Made by a program: the position numbers and the translations under genes | Source of the DNA: Cellulomonas sp. C5510 | GTDB taxonomy: Bacteria > Actinomycetota > Actinomycetes > Actinomycetales > Cellulomonadaceae | Reading direction: 5' to 3' | DNA length: 64,000 bases | NCBI RefSeq assembly: GCF_019797765.1 | Contig: NZ_CP081862.1 | Location: 682,001 to 746,000, forward strand | The notes under the pieces: model-generated | Databases searched by the model: none | What the model was told of the DNA's origin: nothing | Seen by the model: the letters and a program-made list of their open reading frames with translations, nothing else | Part shown: positions 37,464 to 46,243 of the stretch, piece after piece | How positions within the stretch are numbered: the first letter of the stretch is position 1 | Layout: each line of letters opens with the position of its first letter

Positions 37464-39430
37464 CAGACCCGGACGCGCGCGGCGCCGTCGGCGAGGGAGG
37501 CCAGCGGGCCCGGCGGGTAGGCGGTCCCGGGTTCCTTGCGGTGCCCGAGCAGGTCGACGTCCGCGACGAGGGGCGTGCCGTCCGGGTTCTCGTACGACGC
37601 CGACGCGATCCGCACGTGCCCGAGGTCCCGGCCGGTCACGACGCCGACGCACGGCGCGACCAGGGCGCCGGGCAGGTCGTGCTCCAGGTAGACGGCGTCG
37701 CCCTCGTCGACCACCCGCACGGTCGCGGGGCCGGCGACGGTCACGGCGTCGGCCTCGTGCGCGGCGGGCCGGGCGCCGTCCGCGTAGGCGTTCGAGCGGA
37801 GGTAGGCGGGCTGCTGCTCGAGGTGGAACCGGGAGTGGTCGCCGGCCCCGCCGGGCGTCCCCACCCGGCGCAGGTACTCCTCCCAGGACCCGGGTGCGCC
37901 GTCGTAGGCGTGCGTGCCGAACGTCTCGGGCGGGAACTCCTCCAGCACCAGCGGCGCCTCCGGGCCGTACACGCCGCGCCGGGCGCCGACGAACAGGTTG
38001 CCGACGTACCGGTCGTCGCCGGCGTAGACGAACGCGTAGCCCGCCACCTGCGTGGAGTGCGGCACGTGGTACGGCGTCGCACGGTCCAGCACGGCCTGCA
38101 TCCGCACGGCGCCGAGCACCAGGTTGTGCAGGAACGCGTTGCCCTGGCTGAACAGCTCGATCGCCGCGGGGGAGGCCAGCACGTTGTGGTCGACGGTCGC
38201 GGGACCGTGCGCCACCTCGATGAACAGGTCGCGGATGTTGCCGTACAGCAGGTTGCGGGTGACGCGCGTGCCCTGCACCTGCCAGTCGAGCCAGATGCCG
38301 AGCGTGGTGTCGTGCACGCGGTTGTGCCGGATGACGACGTCGAGCGGGGCGTGCAGCTTGATGCCCGCGATCTCGTAGCCGGAGAACTCGTGCTTGGTCC
38401 CGATGCGGTGGATGTGGTTGTCCTCGATGGTCGAGAACGCGCAGCCCAGGTGCCCGACGACGCCGTTCTGCCCGCAGTCGCGGATCTCGTTGCGGCGCAC
38501 GACGTGGGAGCCGACGCGCTCGCGCTCCCAGCCCTGGTGCAGGGCGGTGAACACGGACTCGAGCTGGTACTGGTAGCCGGGCTTGTCGCCCCGCTCGTAC
38601 GCGAAGTTGTCGCCGCTCGCGGCGGTCTTGCCGAGGGAGATCCCGGCGCACGTCGCGTCCCGGACCAGGTTGTCCTCGATGACCCAGCCCTTCGACCAGC
38701 CGGGGCCGACGAGGCCGAGCTGCTCGGCGGTCGGCGGCGCCCACGGGGTCGCGGCCTGCGCGAGCTCGAACCCGCGCACGGTGACGTAGTCGATGTGGTG
38801 CCGCACGGGCGTGAACACCGAGGGCCGGACGTTGACCTCGACGAGGGAGGCGTTCGGGTCGGCGCCGGCGAAGTTGGCCCAGATCGTCGTGACGTCCTCG
38901 CCGACCTCGGCGTACCAGACGAGCACGGTCCGGTCGGGCTCCAGCAGCTCGGTGTCGAGCGCGGTCCACTGGTAGCGGACGTGGGTGCGGCGCTCGGGGG
39001 CGGTGACGGCGGCGCGGTCGGGCGCCTCGTGCAGGGAGCGGCCGTCCAGGTACACCGCGCCGCGGTGGACCACGGGGCCGGGGTGCAGCCAGTCGCCGGC
39101 GACGGGCTCGTCGAACGGGTTGAGCTCCCCGAACAGGGCGTTCGGCACCTCGGCGCGCCAGACCGTGCCCTCCTCGGGCACCCAGCCGGTGACGACCTCC
39201 GCACCGGTGATCGTCACGTGCTCGCCGGGGGCGGCCTCGAACGTGATGCGGCGGTCGTCGCCGGTGCCGCCGCGCACGGGCCGCACCCACTCGCGGTAGG
39301 TGCCCTCGTGGACGAGCACGGTGTCCCCGGGCATCGCGGCGCGCGCGGCCCGGTTGACGGTGCGGAACGGGGCGCCGGGGGAGCCGTCCGCCCGGTCGGA
39401 GCCGGTCACGGCGACGTGGAAGGTGGTCAC
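37460..39430 (-). CDS. GH120 beta-xylosidase (right-handed beta-helix)
   Basis: 656 residues, full length for GH120. The opening [20 protein letters not shown] and [20 protein letters not shown] are the usual beta-helix start. The block [20 protein letters not shown] to [10 protein letters not shown] carries Asp382 and Glu405. As I recall, these are the same positions as the nucleophile and acid/base of the characterised GH120 enzyme XylC. No signal peptide, so it should cut xylosides in the cytoplasm. It is the first gene of the operon with the aldolase and dehydratase; operators CGAAACTGTTTCC and GGAAACTCTTTCG lie upstream. Confidence 0.87.
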   Translation of the reverse strand: MTTFHVAVTGSDRADGSPGAPFRTVNRAARAAMPGDTVLVHEGTYREWVRPVRGGTGDDRRITFEAAPGEHVTITGAEVVTGWVPEEGTVWRAEVPNALFGELNPFDEPVAGDWLHPGPVVHRGAVYLDGRSLHEAPDRAAVTAPERRTHVRYQWTALDTELLEPDRTVLVWYAEVGEDVTTIWANFAGADPNASLVEVNVRPSVFTPVRHHIDYVTVRGFELAQAATPWAPPTAEQLGLVGPGWSKGWVIEDNLVRDATCAGISLGKTAASGDNFAYERGDKPGYQYQLESVFTALHQGWERERVGSHVVRRNEIRDCGQNGVVGHLGCAFSTIEDNHIHRIGTKHEFSGYEIAGIKLHAPLDVVIRHNRVHDTTLGIWLDWQVQGTRVTRNLLYGNIRDLFIEVAHGPATVDHNVLASPAAIELFSQGNAFLHNLVLGAVRMQAVLDRATPYHVPHSTQVAGYAFVYAGDDRYVGNLFVGARRGVYGPEAPLVLEEFPPETFGTHAYDGAPGSWEEYLRRVGTPGGAGDHSRFHLEQQPAYLRSNAYADGARPAAHEADAVTVAGPATVRVVDEGDAVYLEHDLPGALVAPCVGVVTGRDLGHVRIASASYENPDGTPLVADVDLLGHRKEPGTAYPPGPLASLADGAARVRVW

Positions 39431-39502
39431 GGCGGAGGTCCTCCGAGGGGTCGGGCCGGGTGCGGGCGCACGTCCGCCCGCCGGCGTCGACGCCCCGCGC
39501 GA

Positions 39503-39515
39503 CGAAACTGTTTCC
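39503..39515. promoter_or_regulatory. LacI-type operator, xylosidase regulon site 1
   Basis: CGAAACTGTTTCC, one base off the perfect 13-bp palindrome found twice at 41.8-41.9 kb. It lies 72 bp upstream of the GH120 operon start. Confidence 0.8.
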
Positions 39516-39611
39516 GTCGCGTTTCTGCTGCCTCGACCCTAGACGGTGTCGGCCTCGGGCGGAAGTGCTCGTCCCTCCCCTTGCCTGCGCCGCCCCGGGG
39601 CTACCGGTCGT

Positions 39612-39624
39612 GGAAACTCTTTCG
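39612..39624. promoter_or_regulatory. LacI-type operator, xylosidase regulon site 2
   Basis: GGAAACTCTTTCG, two bases off the consensus, 14 bp before the start of the LacI gene at 39639. It probably overlaps that gene's promoter or leader and so mediates autoregulation. Confidence 0.65.
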
Positions 39625-39638
39625 CTAGACTTCCCCGC

Positions 39639-40670
39639 ATGTCAGACCGCCCGCGCAGGCCCACACTCGAGCAGGTCGCCGCCGCCGCCGGGGTGTCGAC
39701 GTCGACCGCGTCCAAGGTGCTCAACGGCCGCCCCGGCATCTCCGCGGAGACCCGGCGGCGCGTCGAGGAGGCCATCGACGCGCTCGGCTACGCGCCCACC
39801 ACCGGGCCGCGCGCCGGCACGCCGCCGGTCGGGGTGGCCGTGGTGTTCCGGACGCTGTCGGACATCTACGCGATGCGGGTGCTGGAGGGCGTCGTCGCCT
39901 CCGCGCGGGAGCACGGCATCGAGGTCGCGGTCGACGTGCTCGACGTGCCCGGCGGCAGCACACCGCCGCTGTCCCCGGGCTGGATCCGACGACAGGCAGC
40001 TCCCGACCGCGCCGGCGTCGTCCTCGTGACGTTGCAGACCACCCCCGAGCAGCAGGCCCTCCTGCGGGACCTCGGCGTCGCGACCGTCCACATCGACCCC
40101 GTGAACCCGCTGGACGACTCGACGGTCTCCGTCGGCTCCACCAACTTCTCCGGCGGGGTGCAGGCCACCCGCCACCTGCTGGACCTCGGGCACCGCCGCA
40201 TCGCGTTCGCCGGCGGGGCCGAGTCGTTCCTGCCGTCCTCGGAGCGGCTCCAGGGCTACCTCAGCATGATGCGCGCCGGCGGCGGCCAGGTGGACGAGGC
40301 CCTCGTGCGCTCGCGGGCGCACACGTTCGCGGCGGGGCTCGAGATGGCGGACCACGTCCTGGACCAGGCCGAGCGGCCGACGGCGGTGTTCGCGGCGTCC
40401 GACTCGATCGCGCTCGGCGTGCTCGCGTCCGCGCAGCGGCACGGGCTGCGCGTGCCGCAGGACCTGTCCGTCGTGGGGTTCGACGACAGCCCGGCGGCCT
40501 CGTCCTCCGCGCCGCCGCTCACCACCGTCCGGCAGCCGGTCGTCGAGATGGGCCGGGTCGCGCTGCGCACCCTGCTGCAGCTCGCGCGCGGCGAGGGCGT
40601 CGACTCCCACCACGTGCAGCTCTCGACCACCCTCGTGGTGCGGGAGTCGACGGCGCCGCCGGCGGGGTGA
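39639..40670 (+). CDS. LacI-family transcriptional regulator
   Basis: 343 residues from ATG 39639. The longer in-frame reading adds non-domain residues and is rejected. DNA-binding domain TLEQVAAAAGVSTSTASKVL (residues 9-28), then a sensor domain (VAVVFRTLSDIYAMRVLEGV; AVFAASDSIALGVLASAQRH; SVVGFDDSPAASSSAPPLTT). It is divergent from the GH120 operon, with two operators in between. The recognition residues (VSTSTASK) nearly match those of the second LacI at 40731 (VSKATVSK), and the operators are shared, so both may bind the same sites. Confidence 0.9.
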   Translation: MSDRPRRPTLEQVAAAAGVSTSTASKVLNGRPGISAETRRRVEEAIDALGYAPTTGPRAGTPPVGVAVVFRTLSDIYAMRVLEGVVASAREHGIEVAVDVLDVPGGSTPPLSPGWIRRQAAPDRAGVVLVTLQTTPEQQALLRDLGVATVHIDPVNPLDDSTVSVGSTNFSGGVQATRHLLDLGHRRIAFAGGAESFLPSSERLQGYLSMMRAGGGQVDEALVRSRAHTFAAGLEMADHVLDQAERPTAVFAASDSIALGVLASAQRHGLRVPQDLSVVGFDDSPAASSSAPPLTTVRQPVVEMGRVALRTLLQLARGEGVDSHHVQLSTTLVVRESTAPPAG

Positions 40671-40730
40671 CGGCCGGGTGCGACGCCGGCCCGGGCCGGT
40701 GCGCTCCCGACCAGGTCCGGCACCCCGTGC

Positions 40731-41771
40731 TCAGGCCGGCGCGGGGCCCGTGCTCGCGCGCACCGTCAGCGAGGTCGCCAGCTCGACGTGCCGCGACGCG
40801 GGCCGGCCGCCGTCGGCCATCGCGAGCACGGTCTGCACGGCCATCCGCCCCATCTCCTCCAGGTGCTGGTGCACGGTGGTGAGCGGCGGCGTGGTCCAGG
40901 CGGCCTGCGGGGTGTCGTCGAACCCGGTGACGCTGAGCTGCTCCGGCACGCGCACCCCCAGCGCGTGGGCCGCGGCCAGCACGCCGACGGCGATCTCGTC
41001 GTCGCCGCCCATGATCGCCGTCGGCGGTTCGTCGAGGGTCAGCAGCTCGTGCGCGTGCCGGGTGCCGGGCGCGACCGCGAACTGGTCGGACCGCACGAGC
41101 GCCGGGTCGACGGTGAGCCCGGCGGCGTCGAGCGCCGCCTGGTAGCCGTAGAGCCGGTCCCGCGCGGCGTCGGAGGCCTCGGGGCCGCCGATCCAGCCGA
41201 TGCGCCGGTGGCCGAGGCCGATGAGGTGCTCGGTGGCGGTGCGCGCGCCGGCCCAGTTGCTCGACCCGACGCTCACCATGTGCCGGTGCCGGGTGTCGAC
41301 CGGGTCGACCATGACGAACGGCAGGTCCGCGTCGCTCGCCGCGCGGATGAGCCCGTCGGGCGCGGTCAGCGTCAGGCCGATGATGCCGACCACGCCGGCG
41401 GCGCGCTGGTCGGCCACCCACTCGCGGGCGACCGTGCGCTGCGTGCGGGACGCCCGCTCGGGGGCGAGGCGCACCAGCAGGTCGACCTGCTCGGCGGTCG
41501 CGGCGTCGATGGTGCCCTGGAGGACGCCGAGGATGTACGGCGAGGCGGGGATGTCGAAGACGACCGCGACGGCGCGGCGCGACGTGACCGGCGCGAGGCT
41601 CGTCGTGGGGCGGTAGCCGATCTCGGCGACCGCGGCGAGGATCCGCTCGCGGGTGTCGGCGGAGACGTCGTCCCGGCCGTTCAGCGCCTTGGAGACGGTG
41701 GCCTTGGACACGCCGGCGGCCGCGGCGACGTCGGACAGGGTGGCGCGCCGCCGCTCCGGACCACTCGACAT
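40731..41771 (-). CDS. LacI-family transcriptional regulator
   Basis: 346 residues from ATG 41771. HTH TLSDVAAAAGVSKATVSKAL at residues 11-30, a hinge region, then a full ligand domain (AVAVVFDIPASPYILGVLQG; PTAIMGGDDEIAVGVLAAAH; SVTGFDDTPQAAWTTPPLTT). It is divergent from the GH39-ABC operon; a perfect operator lies 15 bp upstream of its own start and another before the GH39 gene. It is convergent with the LacI gene at 39639. It likely represses both itself and the GH39 operon. Confidence 0.9.
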   Translation of the reverse strand: MSSGPERRRATLSDVAAAAGVSKATVSKALNGRDDVSADTRERILAAVAEIGYRPTTSLAPVTSRRAVAVVFDIPASPYILGVLQGTIDAATAEQVDLLVRLAPERASRTQRTVAREWVADQRAAGVVGIIGLTLTAPDGLIRAASDADLPFVMVDPVDTRHRHMVSVGSSNWAGARTATEHLIGLGHRRIGWIGGPEASDAARDRLYGYQAALDAAGLTVDPALVRSDQFAVAPGTRHAHELLTLDEPPTAIMGGDDEIAVGVLAAAHALGVRVPEQLSVTGFDDTPQAAWTTPPLTTVHQHLEEMGRMAVQTVLAMADGGRPASRHVELATSLTVRASTGPAPA

Positions 41772-41785
41772 GGAGCTCCTCAGAT

Positions 41786-41798
41786 CGAAACTGTTTCG
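41786..41798. promoter_or_regulatory. LacI-type operator, xylosidase regulon site 3
   Basis: CGAAACTGTTTCG, a perfect 13-bp palindrome, 15 bp upstream of the LacI gene that ends at 40731. Autoregulation is likely. Confidence 0.85.
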
Positions 41799-41896
41799 CC
41801 ACTCTATAACAGTCGGCGCGCAGAAAGCACCGATTCGGGACCGGGTGTTGCCAGACGGTGCGCCGACCCTCTACGGTCAAGCCACGATACAGGTTG

Positions 41897-41909
41897 CGAA
41901 ACTGTTTCG
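41897..41909. promoter_or_regulatory. LacI-type operator, xylosidase regulon site 4
   Basis: CGAAACTGTTTCG, identical to site 3 and 111 bp from it, 52 bp before the GH39 start. It should control the GH39-ABC operon. Confidence 0.85.
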
Positions 41910-41960
41910 AACTCACGAGGGGCCGCACGGCAGCGGCCCCGCCGACCAAAGGAGGTCTGC

Positions 41961-43610
41961 GTGCCTGTCGACGCACCGCCGTCAACCCTACTGATCGACG
42001 GTCGCCCCGCGGCTGAGATCGAGCTGCGGCACGTCTGGAGCCAGTGCCTCGGCGCCGGCCGGGCCAACGAGGCGCTGCGCGTCGACTGGCAGGACCACTT
42101 CCGCGAGGCCGTGGAGGTGCTCGGGGCCCGCTCCGTGCGGTTCCACGGGGTGTTCCACGACGACATGTTCGTGTACCGCGCGACCAACGGCGGCGGGTTC
42201 GGCCCGCCCACACCGCTCGAGAAGCCGGTCTACACGTTCGCGTACGTCGACAAGGTGGTCGACGCGATCCTCGACGCCGGTGCCCGCCCGTTCGTCGAGC
42301 TCGGCTTCATGCCGCGCGAGCTCGCCCGGGACACCGAGACGCTGTTCTGGTGGAAGGCCCACGGCAGCCCGCCCACGGACATGGACGCGTGGGTCGACCT
42401 CGTCACCGCCACCGTCCAGCACTGGGTCGACCGGTACGGCGTCGAGGAGGTGCGCCGCTGGCCGTTCGAGGTGTGGAACGAGCCGAACCTCGTGCCGCAC
42501 TTCTGGACCGGCACCAGGACGGAGTACTTCGAGCTCTACGCCGCCACCGCCCGTGCGGTGAAGGGCGTCGACGCGCAGCTCCGGGTCGGCGGCCCGTCGT
42601 CGTCGGTGTTCGTCCCGGACGCCCGCTACGACGGCGAGTACCACGACCCCTCGCTCGAGGGCGCGACCGCCGAGGCGCCCGACCCCGACGTGCTGCCGTG
42701 GAAGCCGGTCTGGATCCACGAGCTCATCGCGTACTGCGCCGAGCGGGACCTGCCGATCGACTTCCTGTCGACCCACCTGTACCCGACGGACTTCGCGTTC
42801 GACACCCAGGGGGTCGGCCGGCCGATCAGCCGCCACCGCGACGCGACCCGCGACGACCTGCGCCTGCTCCGCGAGATCATCGCCGCGAGCCCGTACCCGG
42901 ACGCCGAGCTGCACATCACCGAGTGGTCGACGTCGCCGTCCAGCCGTGACCGCATGCACGACACCCTGTTCGCCGCCACGTACATCACGCGGGCGTTCCT
43001 GCAGTGCCAGGACCTCGCCGACTCGATCTCGTACTGGACGTTCACGGACGTGTTCGAGGAGGGCGGCGGCGGCATCGGCCCGTTCCACGGCGGGTTCGGG
43101 TTCGTCAACGAGCAGGGCCTGCACAAGCCGACGTTCCACGCCATGGCGATGCTGAACCGCCTCGGCGACCGGATGCTGCTGCAGACCGAGCACGGGGTGC
43201 TGACCCGCACCGCCGACGACGCCGTCGCCGGGGTGTTCTTCAACTACCCCGAGTCGATGGGCTCCCGCTCCGTCGGCAGCGCCAACAGCTACGCCGCGAC
43301 CCGCGCGCTGGCCTCCGAGGGGCCCGCCCGCCGGATCACGCACACCGTCGCCGGCCTGCCCGCCGGCGCCGCGTACACCGTCGAGGTCCTCGACTGGGAG
43401 CACGGGAACGTCGCGGAGGAGTGGTTCCGCCGCGGCGAGCCCCTCAACCTGTCGCGCCGCGACGTCGCCGAGCTCGCCGAGGTCGCCGACGCCCTGGACC
43501 GCCGCACCGTCACGGTCGGCGCCGACGGCGTGCTGGTGATCGACCTCGACCTGCCCGCCTGGGCGGTGGCGTCGATCGCCCCCGCCACCACCGACCACGA
43601 CTCCCGCTGA
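41961..43610 (+). CDS. GH39 beta-xylosidase
   Basis: 549 residues from GTG 41961, with a near-perfect AAAGGAGG site. The (beta/alpha)8 barrel carries GARSVRFHGVFHDDMFVYR and the acid/base Glu174 in FEVWNEPNL, with the nucleophile Glu321 in ELHITEWSTSP. The STHLYPTDF segment also fits GH39. Length matches bacterial GH39 xylosidases. It has no signal peptide, so it acts on imported xylo-oligosaccharides. It heads an operon with an ABC binding protein and two permeases and is under two LacI-type operators. Confidence 0.9.
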   Translation: MPVDAPPSTLLIDGRPAAEIELRHVWSQCLGAGRANEALRVDWQDHFREAVEVLGARSVRFHGVFHDDMFVYRATNGGGFGPPTPLEKPVYTFAYVDKVVDAILDAGARPFVELGFMPRELARDTETLFWWKAHGSPPTDMDAWVDLVTATVQHWVDRYGVEEVRRWPFEVWNEPNLVPHFWTGTRTEYFELYAATARAVKGVDAQLRVGGPSSSVFVPDARYDGEYHDPSLEGATAEAPDPDVLPWKPVWIHELIAYCAERDLPIDFLSTHLYPTDFAFDTQGVGRPISRHRDATRDDLRLLREIIAASPYPDAELHITEWSTSPSSRDRMHDTLFAATYITRAFLQCQDLADSISYWTFTDVFEEGGGGIGPFHGGFGFVNEQGLHKPTFHAMAMLNRLGDRMLLQTEHGVLTRTADDAVAGVFFNYPESMGSRSVGSANSYAATRALASEGPARRITHTVAGLPAGAAYTVEVLDWEHGNVAEEWFRRGEPLNLSRRDVAELAEVADALDRRTVTVGADGVLVIDLDLPAWAVASIAPATTDHDSR

Positions 43611-43650
43611 AACGCCCGCTGGAAACCGGAAACCGGAAAGGACCTCACCG

Positions 43651-44967
43651 ATGAGGATCACCCGCAAGTCCGCAGGAGCAGCCGTTGCCGCTGCCGTCAC
43701 GGCTCTCGCTCTCACCGCGTGCGGCGGTGGCGGCGGGGGCGGCGGCACCGCCGAGGAGCCGAGCGAGGACAACAAGCCCGACAAGCTGACCGTCGCCGCG
43801 TGGATGGACTTCCCGCAGGAGCTGCTCGACTCGTTCGAGGAGGAGACCGGCATCGAGGTCGTCGTCAACTCGTTCCCCGACGGCGCCTCCGCCCAGACCG
43901 TCCTGCGCAACGGCCTGTCCTCCGACGGCGCCGGCCTGTCCGACGTCCACCTGGTCGAGCTCGACTGGTGGGCCGAGATGATGGCCGTCCCGGAGGACTG
44001 GGTCGAGCTGCCCGAGATCCCGGACCGCTGGGTCGACTGGAAGGTCACGCAGGGCTCCGTCGACGGCGCGATCACCGGCTACGGCACCGACATCGGCCCG
44101 CTCGCCATCGCGTTCAACGAGACCATGACGGCCGAGGCCGGCGTCGCGACCGACCCGGAGTCGCTGGGCGAGTTCATCGGCGGGGACGACGCCACCTGGC
44201 AGACGTTCCTCGACGCCGGCCGCGAGTACGTCGCCGCCAGCGACAACTACTTCATCGACTCGCTGACCAACGCGTTCCAGGCCGCCATCAACCTGCTCCC
44301 GGCCGCGTTCGAGGACCCGGAGTCCGGCCTGCCGTACGACCTGTCGGAGAACACCGAGGTCAAGGACCTCTTCATGATGTTCGCCGACGCCGCCGAGGAC
44401 GACATCTCCGCCGGCATCGCCATCGGCCACGCCGACTGGGGCGCCGGGTTCCAGAACGAGCAGTGGGCCACCGTGGTCACGCCCGCCTGGATGACCGGGA
44501 TCATCGCGGACAACGCCGACGGCATCGACGGCTGGCGCATCGCCAGCACGTTCCCCGACGGCGGCGGCAACTGGGGCGGCTCGTTCTTCGCCGTCCCGTC
44601 GACCGGCGAGAACACCGCGTGGGCCACCGAGCTCGCGGACTACCTGACCTCGCCCGACGCGGCGATCGACTGGTTCAACACCACCGGCCAGTTCCCGTCG
44701 CAGCTCGAGGCCATGTCCGCCCCCGAGATCGCCGAGTCGACCAACCCGTTCTTCGGCGACCAGCAGGTCGGCAAGATCTACGGCGACCTCGCGGCTGCGG
44801 CCGGTGACGCCGCGGCCGGCGGCTACCGCGGCGAGAACTTCGCCGGCATCCAGACCCTCGTCACGGACGGCATCCGCCTGGTCGAGTCCGACAGCGCCAC
44901 CGCGCAGGAGGCGTGGGACTCCGTGGTCGCGAACTTCGACGCCCTGGGCTTCGAGACCGCGAGCTGA
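43651..44967 (+). CDS. Sugar ABC transporter substrate-binding lipoprotein
   Basis: 438 residues from ATG 43651 with GGAAAGGA upstream. Lipobox LTAC followed by a poly-Gly spacer. MalE-like family 1 fold: KLTVAAWMDFPQELLDSFEE, TDIGPLAIAFNETMTAEAGV, and TFPDGGGNWGGSFFAVPSTG. The many Trp residues (WMDF, DWWAEM, DWGAGF, NWGG) would suit stacking against oligosaccharide rings. Context points to xylo-oligosaccharides. Two strong hairpins lie between it and the permease genes, which could keep binding protein in excess. Confidence 0.92.
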   Translation: MRITRKSAGAAVAAAVTALALTACGGGGGGGGTAEEPSEDNKPDKLTVAAWMDFPQELLDSFEEETGIEVVVNSFPDGASAQTVLRNGLSSDGAGLSDVHLVELDWWAEMMAVPEDWVELPEIPDRWVDWKVTQGSVDGAITGYGTDIGPLAIAFNETMTAEAGVATDPESLGEFIGGDDATWQTFLDAGREYVAASDNYFIDSLTNAFQAAINLLPAAFEDPESGLPYDLSENTEVKDLFMMFADAAEDDISAGIAIGHADWGAGFQNEQWATVVTPAWMTGIIADNADGIDGWRIASTFPDGGGNWGGSFFAVPSTGENTAWATELADYLTSPDAAIDWFNTTGQFPSQLEAMSAPEIAESTNPFFGDQQVGKIYGDLAAAAGDAAAGGYRGENFAGIQTLVTDGIRLVESDSATAQEAWDSVVANFDALGFETAS

Positions 44968-44973
44968 CCCGAC

Positions 44974-45005
44974 GCGGCCGGCGCCCCCGCGAGGGCGCCG
45001 GCCGC
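44974..45005 (+). terminator. Intra-operon hairpin 1
   Basis: A 13-bp perfect stem (44974-44986 with 44993-45005) and a 6-nt loop, 7 bp after the binding-protein stop. It may act as a partial terminator or mRNA-stabilising hairpin between the binding-protein and permease genes. Confidence 0.65.
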
Positions 45006-45010
45006 GACCG

Positions 45011-45046
45011 GGGCTGCCGGCCGGTGTGCGCGCCGGCCGGCAGCCC
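45011..45046 (+). terminator. Intra-operon hairpin 2
   Basis: A second perfect stem of 14 bp (45011-45024 with 45033-45046), 8-nt loop, only 5 bp after hairpin 1 and 33 bp before the permease start. Tandem hairpins of this strength in one 112-bp gap are unlikely by chance. Confidence 0.65.
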
Positions 45047-45079
45047 GTCCACCAGACGCACGTCACGGAAGGCTCACGC

Positions 45080-46243
45080 ATGTCATCCAGATCGGCGGCA
45101 CCGGGTGCGGTGCGCCGCGTGGGGTGGGGTCAGCGGCTCTCGCGGTGGGACATCAAGGTCTCGCCGTACCTGTACGTCTCGCCCTTCTTCATCCTGTTCG
45201 CGGTCTTCGGGGCGTTCCCGCTCCTGTTCAACGTCGTCGTGGCCCTGCACGACTGGCACCGTCGCGCCGGCATGGGCGACTTCGTCGGGTTCGACAACTT
45301 CACGTGGGTGCTGAAGCAGCCGCTGTTCTGGCGCTCCCTGGAGAACACGTTCTCGATCTTCCTGTGGGGCAGCGTCCCGCAGCTCGTCCTCGCGCTGCTC
45401 ATCGCGGCGGTGCTCGACCAGAACCTGCGCGCCCGGACGTTCTGGCGCATGAGCGTGCTGGTCCCGTTCGTCGTCATGCCCGTCGCGACGTCCATGATCT
45501 TCGGTCAGGTCTTCGGGCAGTTCGGGCTGCTGGTGCCGAACCTGCACGACCTGGGGCTGCTCACCGGGCTCGACTCGCCGTTCTTCCAGGACCGGATGCT
45601 GTCGCACATGGCGATCGGCTCGATGGTCGTGTTCCGGTGGACCGGCTACAACGCGCTGATCTTCCTCGCCGCCATGCAGGCCGTGCCGCGCGAGCTCTAC
45701 GAGGCGTCCACCGTCGACGGCGCGAGCCGCACCCGGCAGTTCTTCTCCGTGACGATCCCGAGCATCCGGCCGACCATGATCTTCGTCATCCTCACGATGA
45801 CGATCGGCGGGCTGCAGATCTTCGACGAGGCCCGCATGTTCGACGGCGGCGGCACCGGCGGCGGCAAGGGCGGCGCCGACAACCAGTGGACGACCGTCGT
45901 GCTCTACCTCTACGAGCTCGGCTTCGGCGACTGGCAGGACCGCCTCGGCCAGGCCGCGGCCGTCGGGTGGATCTTCGCGCTCATCATCGCCGTGTTCTCC
46001 CTGGTGAACTTCCTGCTCACCCGGTCCATCTCGTCCACGCAGTCGAAGGCGTCCCGCGTCACCCGCGCGCAGCACCGCGCGGCGGTCGACCGGGCGCGGG
46101 CCGTCGCGGCCGGGTCCCTCCCGTCGGGCGCGCCGGTCGCCGCGTCCGCGCCGCAGGGGCCCGAGACGGTGGCGGCACCGGCGGCAGGGCCGCCCGGGTC
46201 GTCCTCCGACGTCGACCCATCTGAGGAAGGAGTGCGGTCGTGA
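45080..46243 (+). CDS. Sugar ABC transporter permease, MalF type
   Basis: 387 residues from ATG 45080 with GGAAGG upstream. Six membrane helices; the EAA loop reads ELYEASTVDGASRTRQFFSV, typical of MalF-like subunits. It has an unusually long C-terminal tail of about 70 residues (RAQHRAAVDRARAVAAGSLP onward), Ala/Pro-rich and probably disordered. The stop overlaps the next permease start by 4 bp (GTGA). It pairs with the following gene to form the channel. No ATPase gene is in the operon, so a shared MsmX/MsmK-type ATPase elsewhere is expected. Confidence 0.92.
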   Translation: MSSRSAAPGAVRRVGWGQRLSRWDIKVSPYLYVSPFFILFAVFGAFPLLFNVVVALHDWHRRAGMGDFVGFDNFTWVLKQPLFWRSLENTFSIFLWGSVPQLVLALLIAAVLDQNLRARTFWRMSVLVPFVVMPVATSMIFGQVFGQFGLLVPNLHDLGLLTGLDSPFFQDRMLSHMAIGSMVVFRWTGYNALIFLAAMQAVPRELYEASTVDGASRTRQFFSVTIPSIRPTMIFVILTMTIGGLQIFDEARMFDGGGTGGGKGGADNQWTTVVLYLYELGFGDWQDRLGQAAAVGWIFALIIAVFSLVNFLLTRSISSTQSKASRVTRAQHRAAVDRARAVAAGSLPSGAPVAASAPQGPETVAAPAAGPPGSSSDVDPSEEGVRS

